A program made the translations under genes and the position numbers. Source: Lutjanus erythropterus (Eukaryota > Chordata > Actinopteri > Lutjaniformes > Lutjanidae). Taken from it: a stretch of 64,000 nucleotides of DNA. A model generated the notes under the pieces. The model did not search any database and was not told where the DNA came from. It saw nothing but the letters and a program-made list of their open reading frames with translations. The stretch lies in the NCBI GenBank assembly GCA_020091685.1, contig CM034600.1:2818024-2882023 (forward strand), given 5' to 3'. The number at the start of each line of letters is the position of its first letter. Position 1 is the first letter of the stretch. Positions 11,331 through 22,993 of the stretch are shown here, piece by piece.

Positions 11331-11857
11331 ATCCCAAAATCATAAATACACATTTTTCCTCTGGCCTGTGGTGCTGTTTACCATCGAGATAGTTTTGGTG
11401 TGAGCTGCAGAGTTTTAGAGATATCAGCTGTACAGATGTCTGCCTTCTCTTGAGTACAGGGCTGCAACTAATGATTATTTTCTAATGATTATTTTCATTA
11501 TGACTCAAGACGATTGGTCCTTTTCAGAAATCGTGACCCGCTTTCTCAAGATAATCCACAGACCTTGTCATGAGCAATTTCATATAGGAACTACTTTCTT
11601 TCTGCAGTAGAATCTACTGGAACTACTTTCTTTTCTACAGGAAAGGTTTTGAAATGTATTTTTTCTGTTGCTTTTAGCACCACAAGCTGAGTGTCATTTA
11701 GTCCCTTTATACTGGAGAGATGGCAGACATCTTTATGACTGATATCTCCAAAACTCTGCAACTCATGCAAGAAAATTCTCTACATGGATACAATAGCACT
11801 GCAAGTAAGAGGAAAAATTACAAAAAAAGTTTTATTTTGGGGTGAACTGTCCCTTTA
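11331..11857. mobile_element. fold-back TTAA-type element (family A), copy 1, in the gmeb2 3' UTR
   Basis: The left arm carries GGCCTGTGGTGCTGTTTACC, TTTTGGTGTGAGCTGCAGAG and GATATCAGCTGTACAGATGT. The right arm carries their reverse complements (GATATCTCCAAAACTCTGCA, then GGGGTGAACTGTCCCTTTA). Ends sit at TTAA/TTTA. A fragment of the hAT-type MITE (CAGGGCTGCAACTAATGATT, 11458-11508) is inserted in its left half. The right arm supplies an AATAAA on the minus strand (11831-11836), 54 bases past the gmeb2 stop codon. Confidence 0.8.
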
Positions 11858-11889
11858 CAGGCTGAGTGACAGAACAGCTGTCCTCTGTC

Positions 11890-14800
11890 TCACTGCTGCT
11901 CTGCCGGCTCCTTCCCATCATCCTCTTTAACCTGCTCTGGCTGACCTTCATCATCCCCATCAGCCTGGCCTTCCTCTTGTGGCTCACCTGCAGCGGTTGC
12001 CATGGCGTCCACCACACTGATGCTGCCGACCTGCTGCTGGACCGCGGCGCTTTGCGTGGCGGTCAAGCTCTGCAGCGACGCCGGCAGCGTCACCAGCTGG
12101 AACTGAGGACCGACCACCTTAACGAAGGCCGTGGAGGCCGCGGAGCCGCCAGCACCGGCCGCCCCCTCCTGACCCGCCGCCGTGGACAGCACAGTCAGGT
12201 TGGAGGCGTCAGCCGCCAGCTCCGACCCGGAGAGCGGCGAGGTCAGCAGGGTGTACCCGCCCAGGTTGGTGCCAGCCTGGCCTCCCGCCACGGTCAGGAC
12301 CTTGCCCAGCGGCAGGCCCGCCAGCTGGTTGAGGGGCAGAGTGATCTGGGTGGGAGCGGCGTTGACGGAGGCCGGGCCAGAGACGGCGCGGGTCAGCCGG
12401 GGTCGCTTGGGCGCGGGGGGTGCAGGGACCGGGGTGAGGGTCATCAGGACGTTGTTGAGATGCTGGGATTTGCTCTTCAGCTCTTTGGCTCTCTTCCTGT
12501 GCTCGTCACACTGCTGCTCCAGAGCTTCAGGAGGAAACAACGCATCATCATTCAGTACAGACAACCAAGAGCTTTATCAATGCCTTAAAGGGACATTACG
12601 TGTTTTTTGAAGCAGGGTTGAAGCCTAAAAAAAATGTATATAATTTTAAAAGTACACTATATTTAGACTATTTTCACCACTTTACTTTGCCATCAGACAG
12701 ACTTTTCCGATGGGAAACTGCCGTTATATGAACCAATTATCACTCTCTCCAAACAAAACAAACATCATTGGAAAAATCAGTCATTTTATTTCACAGTACA
12801 CAGGACTTGCTGGTCTGCAGCTGCTTCCATCTGTTAGTTTGCTTGTGTTACTGTGTGACTTTGGTGTTTTAAAGGGATAGTTCACCCCGAAACAAAAATT
12901 CTGTCAATATCTACTCATCCTCATGCTGACTGAAGATCAGGTTTAGTTTTTTGGTCCACAATACACTGCTGGAGTTTCACAGTGTTGCAGAATTTCTAGG
13001 ACAATGGAAGTGAATGGTGACCAGTTTTCAAATGGAAAAAAACAACAGAATAAAAACATAAAATGCCTCCAAACTGTTCATCTGATTTAATCCAAGTCTC
13101 CTAAAGCCCCAACATGCCAAGGTGATTGAAAAAATGTTATTTCCACCACATTTTTAGCCTGAATCTTCACTGTAGATCTTTAGCTTGGAGCCACGTCCAT
13201 GTGTACATGCACACTGTCTGAACTGTGTGTGTGTGTGGTGTGACAGTGTGCAAACTGCATGTTGGGACTTAAGAAGACTTGGATTATGCCAGACGAGCAG
13301 TATGGAGGTATTTTCTGTTTTTATTCTGCTGCTTTTTACATTTGAAAACTGGCCACCATTCATTTCCATTGTCTGGGAGATTCTGCAACACTGTGTCATT
13401 GTGAAACTCCAGCAGAGTTTTGTGGACTAACAGAATAAACCTGACCCTCAATCAGCATGAGGGTGAGTACATAATGACTGGTTTTTCATTTCTGGGTGAA
13501 CTATCCCTTTATAAAAGCTTAGTTTGGATTCACTTTATTTACACAATAACACAAAAAACAGATTGAGGCAGTGGTGGTCTGTGTGGTAAAATGACGATTT
13601 TACTGATGTTTTTGCCAAAGAAATGTCTTATAAAAAGGCAGTTTCCTGTCAGAAAAGGCTGTCCGACCGCAAGGTAAAGCAGTGAAACTATTCTAAATAT
13701 AGTGCCCACTTAAACTGATATAGATGTTTTAAGAGGCTAAAATACATTTTGCTGCTGACCCTCCAGCACCAGTACTCCTGCTGCTACTATGGACCTACGG
13801 TGCCTCATACAATCCCACTTAAAAAAAATCCTAACTATCCTTTTAATACAGAATGTAGGGTAGAAATTTGTCTTCATGTTTCAAGCCTTAGAAAAAACAT
13901 AATTCCGTCTTGATTGTGAAGACTGTTGAGGATTGTCGTACTGACCGGCGAGGCTGCGGGTGTACTGCTCTCTGTAACGGTCCATCTGGCTCTTATGACT
14001 GGCCAAAACCTTCTTCACCAGGTCCAACATCCCAAAGTTCTGCACAATATTGTTGAGCAAAACAGCATCTGAAAAAAAAAAAAATCATGTTCAATAGGAC
14101 ACAGCCGCATGTCAAACATTAAACAGGAACCAGTTTAACTCATCAGTGTGTTTGCAGGTGTTGGGGGAAACTACTGTGAAAAAGCAGTTAGAGCCTCTAG
14201 AGGGAGCTGTGTGAAGTCTGACAAGTTCTCAAGTAATGTCAGTTGAGTCGATGTTAGTTGGGTCTAAAGACTACAAGTTAAACTTTAAATTTGTCAGAGT
14301 TAGAGAGAAATGAGCCTCTGCTGCAGGCTAGAAGCTACGAACTAGATTAGTCACTACTAGCACAACACACCCCAATCTCTGACCGAACTGTCAGTGGTTG
14401 AGTTGCATTGTGGGTAATTGATTTTGACAAGAAAGAAGAATGTGTGTAATAAAAAAAAAGATATTTTCACAGAATGAGCAAGTGTCTGTTTATGAGTAGT
14501 AAGAAATCATTAATAATCTTGTAGGAGGTGTAGATGTTTCTAACTGTTAAATTGAGCAAAATGTTAATGGAGTTTGGCAGCAGTGAGACAGGCAGCCGTC
14601 CATTGTGTGTATTTTCAGATCAGTGCGCTTGTGTTTTCAGGATAACAGGCTTAACTTTTCATTGACAGCCAACTGACAGTTATAAACAGCTGATCAGCTC
14701 ACAGTGGAGCGGAGTGATCGTGCAGCCTGCCTGTCTCTGCCAGGTCTGAAGAGGACGGGATGCTGAGACAAAACGTGTTTCAACCATAGACCGTATATTA

Positions 14801-17800
14801 AACAGGATTACAATTTATTTAATCAGTCTATGGTTCTAACTCACTATTTGGGCTGCTGTACTCACTTTTGTATGTGCAAAGTCTGCATATTGCTGCTCAA
14901 ACTTCAATAAAATTTCTTTAAAGTAGTATAATAATCAAGAACTCTTTCCTCTGATAAACTGATGTTCACACTTTGGCATCTAATATTTAAAACACAGTTT
15001 TTGTGTGAAAATGAATTACATACTCTTGTTTCCAAGGTCTCCGTACACACCGAAAACCCTGAGCAATTTAAAAAAAAAAAAAAAGTCTTCTTTTGAGCTG
15101 GCAAACAACAAACCTTGCGTGGCAAATTCAAACCCATTCAGGTTAATGACAGCTGACATTTGAGGCAACAAAAGGTTGTCTTCTTAACTGTTGAGATGTT
15201 TCCCTCAGTCTGAATCTTTCTGCTTGATGCCGCACCAATTAGCACAGAGCAGATCGAACGGGCAGGAAGTCAGGCACAGAAAAGGCAGGGAGAATCTGTT
15301 AAATCTTTCAAAATGAAAGACCAACAACCTGCTGTCTCCTCCCCTCAGCTGTGTGGTTGTTTTCAGATCTCAGTCCTTTTGTAGCTTCTACCTGAATCTC
15401 TGTGTTTGGAGTTAAGTTTCTGTGTTCAAGTTTGTTCTCACAGTAATCAGCCTTAATTTACTGTTACCATACTGGGGCTGTGTTAAGTTGCTGCTGATAA
15501 GGGATCAGCGATCTGACCAAAATACACTATCAATCTACTATCACTATCTTTTCTCGCAATTTAAATTATAATCTCTTTTCTGAATTCTGAAATGCCCTGT
15601 CTGCCATGCCAGACTTGAAATAGCCTTTGAATTTCTCCATTTGTACCATTAAAACACAATATTGCATTAAAATTACAACAAAGGTCACAAAACTGTGAAT
15701 TTGAAACCTGAAAACTTGAATCTGAAATTGTAAACAGAAGACAAAACATTAAATCCCGCCTTCAGCCTTTACAATTTGCCTGACAAATATATTATGGAAG
15801 ACAGATCATGATCTGGATCTATAATACTACTGCTGCTGATGCCACAGCTCCTTCACCTTTTCCCATGTCAAATTCTAGCACTTTAAAGTATTTTCAAGGT
15901 GCGTTTTCAAGCTTTTCCAGCACCTTCCAGCTCTGGTAAATGACATATTTATATACATGTATATGCTCAGAATGATTAGGCTCTATTTAATCTCTGCATT
16001 ACATTAAATCTGATGTAACAACCAAAATTATATTTCTTGATATATGAGGAGAGAGCGTTGGAGTTACAGCAGGGTGATGAGTTTGTTCAGTATTGTGTGG
16101 GTGGAGGAGTTTGTACGTTCTTCCTGTGTTCCTGTTTCCTGTTGTAGGTACCTGACCAGCCCTTGCCTGTGTGTGTGAGTGTGTCTGGTTCTAACCTTTG
16201 ACCTGCAGCGGCGGGTCACACACTCTCTCCTGCAGCCCCTTCAGCACCTCCTGCAGCTCTTTCTGAAAGTCCTCCACCACCTCCTCCAGCAGCCCCGCCT
16301 CCTTCACCCCACGCCAGAACGCCACAGAGTCCTCTGGATACAAACACACACATCATTAAGTAGTACGACACTCCACTCAGTCAGCTCCTTCTGCACGATG
16401 GTGAATGTGTGTGCGTGCAGGTCGCTGTTCACCTCCGATGGCTGTGACCCACTCTGAAGTCTCCTCCGTCACCTCTGGAAACGAGGCTGCTCCGTTCACT
16501 ACGACACAAACAGGAAAGAAACCTTGGACTCAGACTTTGATGGTGCTTCAGAAACTGACAACATTTCATTTCCACATCACGGGGAGCTGTGTTGTTAAAG
16601 AGACAGACCTCAAGATAATCCACAGACCTTGTTGTGAGCAGTTCCGTGTAGGGACTATTTTCTGCCTAGTATCAAAGAAAGTAGTTCTAGTAGATCCGAC
16701 TGCAGAAAAAAGTAGTTCCTACATGAAACTGCTCACAACAAGGAAGTGACTGCTGTTAGCACAACGTTACAGCAATGTGGTCTATTCTCATCCAGCTAAC
16801 TTGGTTCTTTGAAAGATTTGTTAATCCTGGATGAAGTTATCTTGAATAGGGCTGCAACTAATGATTATCTTCATAATTGATTCATTTGTCAAATAATCGA
16901 TAAGTGGTTTGGTCTGTAAAATGTCAGAAAATAGTAAAAAATGATGATCACTGTTTTGTGACATCCTCAAATGTCTTGTCATGTCTAAAACACAAAGATA
17001 TTCAGTTTACTGTCATAAGAAGACTAAAGAAACCAGAAAATATTAACACTTGAGAAGCTGAACTCAGAGAATTAGTACATTTTTATTTCTTAAAAAATGA
17101 CTCAAAACAATTAGTTGATTATCAAAATAGTTGGCAATTAACTGATTGATTTATCAATCAGTCGCTGCAGCTCTAAACTTAAATAACAATGTCTTTTTAT
17201 TTTGAAATCAATGAACTGGTCGGCTACAAGGGCCGAGACTGTGGAACTCACAGTCAGCTGACGAGGGGGTGGCGGGGACCAGTTCGGCGGACTGATCACT
17301 GCTGATGGACACTTTGGTTCCCACCAGGTCAATCTTAGTGCTGCGGCACGTGTTGGAGCAGACCTTCGTGTGCTGGTAGAAGTCCAGTTCACCAGAGTCC
17401 ATGATCTTCCTGTCAAATTCAAAATGATGATAGTCACGTTATACTGGCCAACATGTCTGATGGAGCAGCGCCACCCTGAGGCATATCTGTCAACTGCACA
17501 TCAGCCACTGAAAAGAGATGAGGAGATGTAATCACGTTTGTTTAAGGAGTTACATTTTTTCGTTTCACAGCACAGTCGTAGTGAGCAGCCATTTTATTTT
17601 TTTAAGTGTCTCAGAGTTCTCTTAATGCTAATCAAAGTACATAATTCTTATTTAGCTTTGATTTGGAAGGGCTGCAGAGTTGACATCTGATAGAAATATT
17701 ATTTAATGAATTTGTCTAAAAATAAAACATTACCAGTGTTTGAGAAGTATTCCACCTTTTTTAAACCAGGAAGTGAGGCAGGGGTCCTTAAGGTATAGCT

Positions 17801-19630
17801 AACCCCTTTTATACCTGATTAAAGAATATTTTTCACCAAAAAAATGAAAGGTTTTTTTTGGTAGGACATGATTTGCCCCAATTCTCAAGAACAGATGCTA
17901 TAAGATTTTGTTGGACACATGTTGCGTTAAAGAAGGCAGCTGTGTTTGTATCCAGTGACAGTCAGTGTGTGTTTGATGAGTCCAGACCTGAGCATGGTGC
18001 CGTTGAGGCGGATGGCTCTCTTCCAGTCCTTCAGAGTGGATTTCCCTGCTAAACACACAAACTCCTTCGGGCTGATGAGCTGCTCGTTGAACTGATGAGA
18101 GAGGAGAGAAAAGCTGTCACCGGCTGTCTGGAATCCACATCTACCGTCGCCTTAAATATGTTCAGAAAGTTGACTCTGTTGTTTCAGACAACCGACAGCA
18201 CACACCTGGACACATTTCACATTGATCCCTGGGCAGACAAATTTCTTCCACACCAGCGTGGCTTTGGCGTCTCCACAGGTGATCGGGTAGAAGACGTCGG
18301 CTTCTACGTCCACCTCCTCTGTTAACTTCACTGCGGAGACAGAGACACCGTCATACATCCAATCAAATCAGTGCTTTCATCTGATTAAACTTAAGATGTT
18401 AAACATATTTACAACATCATAGATATTATCATGTGATCTGAAGCATAAAGACTAAAGAGGCTGCACTGACTAAGACACAGGTACAGCACTGTCGTCATTG
18501 GTTTCTTTCATTTACTTCACAAAAACGTCAGAGAACATCACAGATAAACTTTTCATTGAATTGAATTACATCATTCTGCTTCATTAAAAAAAACACCATT
18601 TACACCTGGTATTATTTGTTGTGATCGGATCGTTTTGATCCATGTTTTTCAGCTCCTCAAATGTGAATATTTTCTTTAGTCATCTTCTCTTTGACAGTAA
18701 ACTATACAATCACTTTGGGTTCAAACAAAGCATCATTTTGTTCAACTTTAGAGAGTCAGCAAGTAAGAAGGCTGAAGAAGACACACCTCTTAAGTACTGA
18801 TGATTATCAATTCTTCTCTCAAATACGCACAGACAGGTCATTTACACAGTTAAGAGTGTTTGCTGAATCTGACATAGCATGTTGGTATGAGCCCTCATAC
18901 ACAAAAAAGAAGAGAAATCTAAGATAAGAATGAAAATGTTGTTGGGCCAAAGCTCTCATGAACATTTATGAATATACACCACAAGTTACTCACACAGAGA
19001 TTTGATCTTCATCAAAAGAATGATAATGCATAAAAAACACCAGATGTGAACACAAAGGCAACATCAGATTGTCTATTATCTGGATGATGTATCCAGATAC
19101 AATCCCATTTTAATAGCAGGTGTAAATGGAGTGCAAGACTGACATCTGAGTGTGATATTTAATTTATGATCCGGGAAATAATAGTTGACAAAAGGGGGGA
19201 AAAAAGCTACATTTGTGTGATTTATTTAACAGCTCATCAGCTGCTACTGAACCGCACCAAAGTGTAGTAAAGGTCACTTTACCAATAACTGCCTCTTCCT
19301 TTGACAGTGAATCTGTTCTGCTGGTCTCAGCTTCTGCTTCCACTGGTGCTACTGTGAGGATGTCCTCCCTGGAAAAACACATAGAAAAAAAAAAGAAAAA
19401 GATGAAAAACCAGTACTTAAGTTTCAGTTTAGCAAACCGAACATCAGGAAATACTCAGGACAAAAAGTGCGTGTACGTTACCCCGGCTGAGGGGTGAGCT
19501 CTGCCGTCACCAGCACTGCCTTGTCCTCCTCCACCACAGAGGGCAGGTCCTCCTCGGCCGCCCCCTCTGGTATGGTGACGATCACGACCTCACTCATCTC
19601 CTCCTGCATGCTGACCTCTGATGAAGCCAT
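11890..19630 (-). CDS. gmeb2: glucocorticoid modulatory element-binding protein 2
   Basis: Nine coding exons on the minus strand: 19630-19482, 19368-19283, 18330-18206, 18091-17988, 17409-17252, 16498-16433, 16333-16196, 14068-13946 and 12524-11890. All phases fit and give 527 residues (human GMEB2 is about 530). GMEB proteins are nuclear transcription factors that bind the glucocorticoid modulatory element through a SAND domain. Here SAND spans about residues 85-165, with the PITCGD...CPGINVKCVQ entry, the core KDWKRAIR motif at 141-148 and the downstream zinc-type segment KVCSNTCRSTKIDL. An acidic N-terminus (EEMSEVVIVTIPEG) and a C-terminal coiled coil (EQQCDEHRKRAKELKSKSQH) followed by an Ala/Thr/Gly-rich tail match the family. 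VLMTLTPV followed by KRPRL favours GMEB2 over GMEB1. The start is the first ATG, giving MASSEVSMQEE. Confidence 0.93.
12588..13850. mobile_element. fold-back element with a second fold-back element nested inside
   Basis: The outer arms are inverted copies: CTATATTTAGACTATTTTCA...CAGACAGACTTTTCCGATGG at 12656-12715 pairs with AGAAAAGGCTGTCCGACCGC...CTATTCTAAATATAGTG at 13653-13703. Terminal TTAAAGGGAC near 12586 and CTATCCTTTTAA near 13840 extend them. The family B element (12871-13513) occupies the middle. The block lies in the last intron of gmeb2. Confidence 0.7.
12871..13513. mobile_element. fold-back TTAA-type element (family B), copy 1
   Basis: The left end is AAAGGGATAGTTCACCCCGA and the right end TGGGTGAACTATCCCTTT, with long inverted arms: GGAGTTTCACAGTGTTGCAG pairs with CTGCAACACTGTGTCATTGT, and GGAAGTGAATGGTGACCAGT with ACTGGCCACCATTCATTTCC. 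A second, less complete copy is at 45314-45890. No open frame of transposase type. A TTAA-like flank hints at a piggyBac-type mobilising enzyme; this is inference. Confidence 0.8.
14783..14834. repeat. short inverted repeat
   Basis: ACCATAGACCGTATATTAA is mirrored by TTTAATCAGTCTATGGT with a short loop. It resembles a very small MITE in a gmeb2 intron. Confidence 0.45.
16610..16748. mobile_element. family A core fragment (hairpin)
   Basis: CCTTGTTGTGAGCAGTTCCG then TGTAGG on one side pairs with CCTACATGAAACTGCTCACA then ACAAGG on the other. These are the inner arms of family A without the outer ends. Confidence 0.65.
16849..17176. mobile_element. hAT-type MITE, nearly complete
   Basis: The left end AGGGCTGCAACTAATGATTA and right end TTTATCAATCAGTCGCTGCA then GCTCTAA form imperfect terminal inverted repeats (GGGCTGCAACTAAT versus reverse complement AGAGCTGCAGCGACTG). 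About 330 bp, AT-rich, noncoding, in a gmeb2 intron. It is a well-known type in fish genomes; fragments also occur at 10600, 11458 and 37690. Confidence 0.75.
18596..19129. mobile_element. MITE with CCATTTACACCTG termini
   Basis: CCATTTACACCTGGTATTA at the left end and TAATAGCAGGTGTAAATGG at the right end form 19-bp terminal inverted repeats with a few mismatches. GTGATCGGATCG inside the left end and TATCCAGATACAATCCC inside the right extend the symmetry. About 534 bp in a gmeb2 intron, with no transposase frame. Confidence 0.8.
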
Positions 19631-20122
19631 GAAGGACAGCTGGAGCTTCACAACACATCACACCAGAGAGGGAAACCCATTATTGATATTTTTATACCTC
19701 TCTCTACCCCCTTTCCTGTCAACTCTTCAGCTGTCATTGTCAATAACAAGGCAAAAAGCCCCCAAAAATAATCTTTAAAAAAAAAATACTGTGCAATAAT
19801 TAAACTTTACACAGCTGACTTGACAACAATGTGTAATAACTCAACTGCAATAATTCAATGATTCAACAATGTGATACACAGAACATTATTATTTACACTG
19901 TTATATATTGTAGCCTGATGCACATATATATTGTATTTTGTATGTATATATACATATTTGCTGCTACAGATTGAAAAACAAGGCATGAAAACAGCAGCAA
20001 AAACTTATTGCCATAATATACTCAAATCATATTGTTCTTAGCCATTATACACTCTAAACATTCAAAATGTGAATAGGCACCTAACCAAAACGAAAAGTTT
20101 ATTACAGATTTATGACTAGACA

Positions 20123-20724
20123 TTAAAAGGTACAGTTCATCCCAAAATCAAAAGTATTTTTCCCCTGGTCTGTAGCACTGTTTATCTATCGAGATAGTTT
20201 TGGTGTGAGTTGCAGAGTTTTGGAGATATCAGCTGTAGAGATGTCTGCCTTCTCTCCAATATAATGGAACTGAATGGCACTCGGCATACGGTGCTCAAAG
20301 CAAAGAAAAATACCAAACCAAATCATGACCCAGTTATTTAAGATAATCCACAGACCTTGTTGTAAGCGGTGTCATGTAGGTACTCCTGTCTTAAAGTAGG
20401 TCTAGTAGATTCTACTGCAGAAAGAAAGCAGTTCCTACTAAAACAGTTCACGATGTGAAAACATAATCTCTGGTTATTTTGAGCAACCGGGACATGATTT
20501 TTGGAAAGAGATATTACTGTTGAGTTTTTCAAATGTATTTTGGGGCATTTTGAGCACCACAGGACTGGTGTCATCAACTTCCATTATATTGGGGAGAAGG
20601 CACACATCTCTACAGCCTATATCTCAAAAATTCTGCCACTCACACTAAAACAGTATGGATAAATACCACTATAGGGCAGAGGGAAGATATGGATTTTTGA
20701 TTTTAGGGCGAATTGTCCCTTTAA
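20123..20724. mobile_element. fold-back TTAA-type element (family A), copy 3
   Basis: Bounded on both sides by TTAA (TTAAAAGGTACAGTTC on the left, GAATTGTCCCTTTAA on the right). Long inverted arms include GGTGTGAGTTGCAGAGTTTT with GAGATATCAGCTGTAGAGAT, mirrored by TCTACAGCCTATATCTCAAA. This copy shows the family's ends most clearly. It lies upstream of the gmeb2 start. Confidence 0.8.
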
Positions 20725-21350
20725 ACTGTGCACCAAACCTGTGTAATAAATGTTGTCAACCCAAAAACTGCTGCAACAACCTTTGAGGCATAACTGAGTT
20801 TGAAAATGGCTGTCATATACTTCAGTCATAATGTTCTAAGTCATTATACACTCTTAAGTTTCAAACTTTGAGTGGGCGCCTTAGCAAAACTAAATGTTTT
20901 TTACAGATGTATGATTACAGACTCAACAGTGCTGAGCTGCATCTCAAATTCATCTTCAGGTTCCAGCTTCCAGATGATGCATCTCACTTTCATGTACCAT
21001 GTACTGATGATCTGCTATCTCCCCCTAAATATATACAGTTAGCTTCAAGGCTTGATTAACCATTCAAACAATGCATGCTGGGTGCTAATGTTAGCTACCG
21101 CTGTCAACAATGACAACATCGTGACCGGAAAGCTGAAACGATTCCTCTGTGTGTTGCACTTAAGCCGTTTAGCTGCCTGAGAGTATAGCCAACTTGTGAA
21201 TATCTTGAATCGTGGTGGTTTTGAATATGTTGGCTATACAACAGGAGCAACTTAAACTTGTAAGATTTTTGAATGAAATTTGGTGTGCCCTCTTCTTGTT
21301 TTGCTGAAATTGAGCGGGCAATTGTTTTAGAGATAGTAAACACATCTTAC

Positions 21351-21440
21351 CTTTTAGTCTCGGTTAAAGAGTGTCGCTAGATGATAACTGTTGCCTCGTC
21401 TTGTGGCGAAAACGTGAAGTTTTTTGACTGTTAGCCCGAC
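21351..21440 (-). other. gmeb2: probable gmeb2 5' UTR exon
   Basis: On the minus strand the sequence ACTAAAAG|GTAAGATG gives a good donor at 21350, and the coding exon at 19630 has an acceptor-like CTCCAG just upstream of its ATG. An exon of some 90 bases is inferred; its 5' end is not defined. It would leave about 1.5 kb between the two divergent transcription units. Confidence 0.35.
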
Positions 21441-22458
21441 ATAGTGGTATTCAATGAGTTAAGCTAGTTTTATTTGGACCAAACGTTATTCCAGGAAAGC
21501 TAGCTGCTAAAACAACAGTGCAGCTAATCCATCCATACAACTGACAGGTTTCTACTTAATCTTTCATACACAGCACAGCCTCTCAGTTTTTAAAGATTCT
21601 GGAGACTACTGATGAAATATATTTAATCTCATCTTCACAACACTACATGGGTAAATTCTACTAGCATTCCTTCTTCTTTGTGTTCATTTGTGGATCGTAA
21701 ACCAACAGTAAAGATACAAGGCGCCACCTACTGTACAAGCAAGAGTACAGTCGACTGGCTGACTATCTTTTTTTTTTTTTTTTTCATAAATTTAAAATCA
21801 AAAGGCTGAAATTCTTTCTTTTTAAATCCTGGGTCAGTTTGGGGACTGTATACCTCAATTTATGTGTTTATTTTTACTGAATGTTTATTGAATACATTGT
21901 AATAATGAAACAAGTCTTTATACAGAATATTGCGTACTACATTGTCCACATGGCCAGATTTAATCCTCATACTGTAATTTTGTCTGCCACGTCCTGGAAT
22001 TATTAAGAAGGAAAGCCTATTCTGCATCATAATAATATTTTTTGGTTTCTTGTTAGAAGATTAAAAAACTGACTGATGATCATTGTTTTACTTAGCCATT
22101 TTTTTATTCACAAGGCCAATTTTATTAAAACCCTAACCATCTTCATATGTTATAATAAAATTCAACTTTATCCTATGTCCCTTAAATTAATGAATTCCAA
22201 ATGTGACAAAGATCTCTATAGATTACTTGAAAATGAATTAATTAATGTATTAAAACATCTGCTTTGTCAATCCTTATATATGATTTATTTATTTATTTTG
22301 CTTGTTTTACGTTTTATGATGCCTAACTGGTTTAATTTATGTTTATTTTACGTTTTATTATGCTTAATTTATTTTATTTTATACGTGTTGTGTATTCTCT
22401 CTATATGTTTTTGTCTATTGTGCTGTCTGTTCATTTCATTTCATTCATTCATGTCTGC
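21440..22458. other. divergent intergenic region between gmeb2 and the Nudix gene
   Basis: AT-rich, with a T-run at 21769-21784. The 160-codon open frame that runs through 22076-22558 is low-complexity and ends in poly-Lys from the GAA tract, so it is not called. No clear core promoter could be picked out. Confidence 0.4.
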
Positions 22459-22523
22459 GAAGAAGAAGAAGAAGAAGAAGAAGAAGAAGAAGAAGAAGAA
22501 GAAGAAGAAGAAGAAGAAGAAGA
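22459..22523 (+). repeat. perfect (GAA)21 microsatellite
   Basis: About 65 uninterrupted bases of GAA repeats, 470 bases upstream of the Nudix gene start codon. Immediately downstream lies a GC-richer segment with CGCGAGAGATCTCGCGAGAT. Long purine-strand GAA tracts can form triplex DNA; whether this one does is not known. Confidence 0.95.
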
Positions 22524-22574
22524 CATGCGCACTTCGGGCAGGACGGGCTCGTGCCTAGAAGGGAACCCCAGACC

Positions 22575-22596
22575 CGCGAGAGATCTCGCGAGATTA
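22575..22596. promoter_or_regulatory. TCTCGCGAGA palindrome, candidate promoter element
   Basis: CGCGAGAGATCTCGCGAGAT contains the ten-base palindrome TCTCGCGAGA, a known core-promoter motif of many vertebrate housekeeping genes (bound by ZBTB33/KAISO-type factors in mammals). CTCGCGAAAG recurs near 22750. The position, about 400 bases before the Nudix gene ATG, fits a promoter. Function is inferred. Confidence 0.5.
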
Positions 22597-22993
22597 ACCG
22601 TTCTAACCAAAACATGATCTTTCGCAACCTCAACAAGTGTTGTTGTTTTGTTTTGGTTTTTTTTGTCCCTAAATATAAACACATTTTGACTACAGTGTTG
22701 TTACATTATTTGCACAAGGTGCACTATGAAAAAACAACGCCTACAAGTCTCGCGAAAGTTTAGCAAATGAAGAGATCCCTTCTACATACAACTAGTCTCG
22801 TGCATGCATGTCGTTCAGTCAGCAGTGCTGGGCAAATGCAGCCGTATGAAGCTTTGTGGTTTTCTTTTTATTTGTGCCAATAAAGTATTCACGGCTTTGG
22901 TATTGTCTCTACTAGTCACGCGCAGTGTTAATATTAAAGACATTTACTTTTGTATTGCATGAGAAGTGTTTTGTTGACACGCTGGAATTTAAA

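Noticed and set aside
11866-12610. Long + strand frames of 240 and 142 codons
   Set aside because: They are antisense shadows of the GC-rich last coding exon of gmeb2.
22076-22684. Several open frames over the GAA tract giving poly-Lys, poly-Glu, poly-Ser or poly-Leu proteins
   Set aside because: They are translations of one microsatellite in different frames, with AT-rich low-complexity flanks and no family match.
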